Shown here: positions 62,312 to 64,000 of the stretch, one piece after another
How the letters are laid out: the number at the start of each line of letters is the position of its first letter
Position numbering within the stretch: position 1 is the stretch's first letter
Source of the DNA: Calothrix brevissima NIES-22
GTDB lineage: Bacteria > Cyanobacteriota > Cyanobacteriia > Cyanobacteriales > Nostocaceae
Assembly (NCBI RefSeq): GCF_002367995.1
Contig: NZ_AP018207.1
Coordinates: 3,099,083 to 3,163,082 of the forward strand
Reading direction: 5' to 3'
DNA length: 64,000 nt
The notes under the pieces: model-generated
What the model was told of the DNA's origin: nothing
What the model saw: only the letters and a program-made list of their open reading frames with translations
Databases searched by the model: none
Made by a program: the position numbers and the translations under genes

Positions 62312-63229
62312 TTAACGTTGAGGTGCGCCTTCACCAAACTTAATTATAAGTGCGATCGCCATACTCACCAGCATAATTAATGCCATACTCAAAGCGGAAC
62401 CAAACCCCCAATTTTGAGTAGCGCCAAGAAATTGGTTATAGACTAATCTGGCTGCTGTCATGCTAGAAGCACCACCTAATAGTTCTGGGTTGATAAAATC
62501 GCCTAAAGCTGTAATAAAAACAAGCATTGAACCAGCAGTTAATCCTGGTAGAGTTTGTGGTATTGTAACTTGCCAAAAAGCTTGTGTAGGATTTGCCCCT
62601 AAATCGGCTGCTGCTTCTAGTAAACGCATATCTAACTTTTCTAAAGAAGCATATAAAATTAACACCATGTAAGGCAATAAACTGTAGCTCATGGAAATTA
62701 ATACAGCCGGAGTATGGTTAAGTAATTCTAAAGGTTGTAAATGAAAAGTTTTTAATAAAGTATTTAATAAACCAGTCGGACGAAGAATCGTAATCCAAGC
62801 ATAGGAACGCAATAAAGAAGATGTCCACAAAGGTAATATAAACGCTAATAATAATAAATTACGCCAGCGTTTAGTAACGATTTGCGCAATCCAGTAAGCT
62901 ACAGGAAAGCTGAGAACTAAACAAATAATCGTAGTTGTTACAGCTAAACCTATTGAACGCAAAATTACGTGTAAATAAAGTGGATCGAATATCCGTAAAT
63001 AGTTTTCTATGCCACTAGGATTAACTAAATCTCCAGGGCGGATATTGGGTACTAAGCTCAACTGAAAAATAATCAATGTGGGTAGTACCAGCAAGAGTAC
63101 TAACCAAATTCCTGATGGTGCAAGTAATATTAAAGGTTGCAGCCAAGATAGATTTAGATACTTATGGTTGTCAAGTTTATCAATATTACTAACTGAATTT
63201 AATTGAGGTTCTGAAGTCTGATTATGCAT
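62312..63229 (-). CDS. potB: ABC transporter permease, spermidine/putrescine type
   Basis: A 305-residue inner membrane permease with six predicted spans, starting with LILLAPSGIWLVLLLVLPTL. The conserved cytoplasmic EAA loop (EAAADLGANPTQAFWQVTIP) docks to the ATPase. FILPLWTSSLLRSYAWITIL and GDFINPELLGG are typical of PotB-like proteins. It lies 28 nt downstream of the solute-binding protein gene on the same strand. The expected second permease (PotC) does not follow within the 200 bp downstream. Polyamine specificity is inferred from family resemblance. Confidence 0.82.
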   Translation of the reverse strand: MHNQTSEPQLNSVSNIDKLDNHKYLNLSWLQPLILLAPSGIWLVLLLVLPTLIIFQLSLVPNIRPGDLVNPSGIENYLRIFDPLYLHVILRSIGLAVTTTIICLVLSFPVAYWIAQIVTKRWRNLLLLAFILPLWTSSLLRSYAWITILRPTGLLNTLLKTFHLQPLELLNHTPAVLISMSYSLLPYMVLILYASLEKLDMRLLEAAADLGANPTQAFWQVTIPQTLPGLTAGSMLVFITALGDFINPELLGGASSMTAARLVYNQFLGATQNWGFGSALSMALIMLVSMAIALIIKFGEGAPQR

Positions 63230-63257
63230 AATATTTTTAATAATTCAAACAAAAAAA

Positions 63258-64000
63258 TTAACTACTAGTTAATTGCGTCCAATAGCGATCGTAAATTTCA
63301 TCAAATTTTCCTAAAGGTGTAATGCGTTCGCATTTTTCTAGAATTGACTCTGGTGGAAATAGACTATTATTTTGCTGTAAGCTGATAGGTAATTGTTCAA
63401 ATCCAGCCAGATTAGGCGTAGCAATATTTAGACGTTGGCTAATTTGGGCTGCTACTTCCGGCTGTAAAATAAAGTTAATCCAAGCATAGGCTCCATCGGG
63501 GTTAACAGCTGTTTTGGGAATTACGATTGTATCAGTCCATAATGAAGAACCACTCCGAGGAATTACATACTTTAATTTCGGATTTTCTTTGGTAACTCGG
63601 ATAGCATCAGCTGAGTAACACATAGCTAATAATAAATCCCCTGCGAGGATTTGATTTTGCCAAGCTTCAGTATCAAATGCAGTGATATTGGGTTTAAGTG
63701 CTTTCAATTTTTCATAAGCTTGTTGAATTTCATTTTCATTTTGCGAATTGTAGGAGTAACCCAGCATCCGCAAAACTGCACCCATGACTTCACGCACATC
63801 ATTTAGCAAAGTCATGCGTTTTTTAAGTTTGTCTTGATTTTGCCAAAGATAATCCCAATCTTCTGGTGCTTCTAAAACTTCAGAATTATAAACTAGACCT
63901 GTTGTACCCCAATTAAAGGGGATACTATAGCGGTTTTTCTGGTCATAGGTAGGATTTTGAAACCGGGGAGATAAATTTTCTAATCCTATGAGACGATTGT
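63258..64000 (-). CDS. potD: Extracellular solute-binding protein, PotD-like (partial, 5' end outside window)
   Basis: 247 codons are open from the window edge to the stop at 63258-63260; the signal peptide and start lie beyond 64000. The visible part resembles spermidine/putrescine-binding proteins: RYSIPFNWGTTGLVYN, EAPEDWDYLW, VREVMGAVLRMLGYS, VIPRSGSSLWTDTIVIPKTA, AYAWINFILQPEVAAQ and an ending with DEIYDRYWTQL. It should deliver substrate to the permease encoded just downstream. An internal ATG at 63815 is not the true start, because family sequence continues upstream. Confidence 0.82.
   Translation of the reverse strand, partial: NRLIGLENLSPRFQNPTYDQKNRYSIPFNWGTTGLVYNSEVLEAPEDWDYLWQNQDKLKKRMTLLNDVREVMGAVLRMLGYSYNSQNENEIQQAYEKLKALKPNITAFDTEAWQNQILAGDLLLAMCYSADAIRVTKENPKLKYVIPRSGSSLWTDTIVIPKTAVNPDGAYAWINFILQPEVAAQISQRLNIATPNLAGFEQLPISLQQNNSLFPPESILEKCERITPLGKFDEIYDRYWTQLTSS

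Noticed and set aside
63258-63815. Short solute-binding protein starting at 63815
   Set aside because: Family-like sequence continues in frame to the window edge, so the internal ATG is not the start.

Overview
The window looks like chromosomal DNA of a filamentous, probably heterocyst-forming cyanobacterium (Nostocales). The evidence is the many GCGATCGC (HIP1) sites, the heptameric tandem repeats (STRRs) in most intergenic gaps, a pix/ptx-type phototaxis operon with cyanobacteriochrome GAF domains, a PATAN-REC regulator, DUF3110, DUF1822, fibrillin-like and TamB/TIC236-like proteins, and NB-ARC/WD40 and CHAT proteins. No identity was looked up; species is not assigned.

Layout. 1-4.3 kb: a partial Asp/Asn hydroxylase-like gene, then a decayed island. 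It holds an N-terminal DUF4007-like stub joined out of frame to the C-terminal end of an unassigned large protein, an intact VapB-type antitoxin with a truncated VapC, an HNH endonuclease, and a cysteine desulfurase with a large internal deletion. I read this as the scar of a sulfur-modification or BREX/Dnd-like defence operon. 4.6-9.0 kb: a hydantoinase/dihydroorotase-like amidohydrolase, two paralogous alpha/beta-hydrolase-fold proteins that lack catalytic residues, and a cupin. 9.0-14.7 kb: housekeeping genes (hisS, an L,D-transpeptidase, YifB/ComM, a HIT protein, a fibrillin-like protein). 14.8-15.25 kb: a non-coding array of about 17 units with an exact 21-bp period. 15.6-18 kb: a two-gene minus-strand unit with a lipoprotein and a zinc-metallopeptidase-like protein that has the N-terminal hallmarks of eCIS-associated proteins.

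18.6-35.5 kb is the most striking accessory region. Seven genes on the + strand encode a sigma-70-like regulator, a DUF1822 protein, a CHAT protease fused to a CHASE2 membrane sensor, a secreted DUF928-like protein, two very large TPS-type (filamentous haemagglutinin-like) exoproteins, and a secreted TPR-CHAT protease. It reads as sensing plus proteolysis plus surface protein export, with no described mechanism known to me. A promoter-like motif beginning TGCATAAGTT precedes this operon, the second exoprotein, and a histidine kinase at 40.6 kb.

35.6-43 kb: a pentapeptide-repeat membrane protein, a 1260-residue NB-ARC protein with 14 WD40 repeats, and a NarL-type two-component set with an additional kinase-like protein lacking its phospho-acceptor histidine. 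43-51 kb: TamB, DUF3110 and MurQ. 51.7-62.1 kb: a complete phototaxis chemosensory operon (PATAN-REC, CheY, CheW, a five-GAF MCP, and a CheA hybrid). 62.3-64 kb: a polyamine-type ABC permease and a partial solute-binding protein.

Intergenic regions are dominated by small repeats: STRR arrays, palindromic hairpin elements and GTAGGGGCGGGG-type elements. Several STRR arrays abut start codons or have been absorbed into coding sequence. I saw no CRISPR array, no rRNA and no tRNA.
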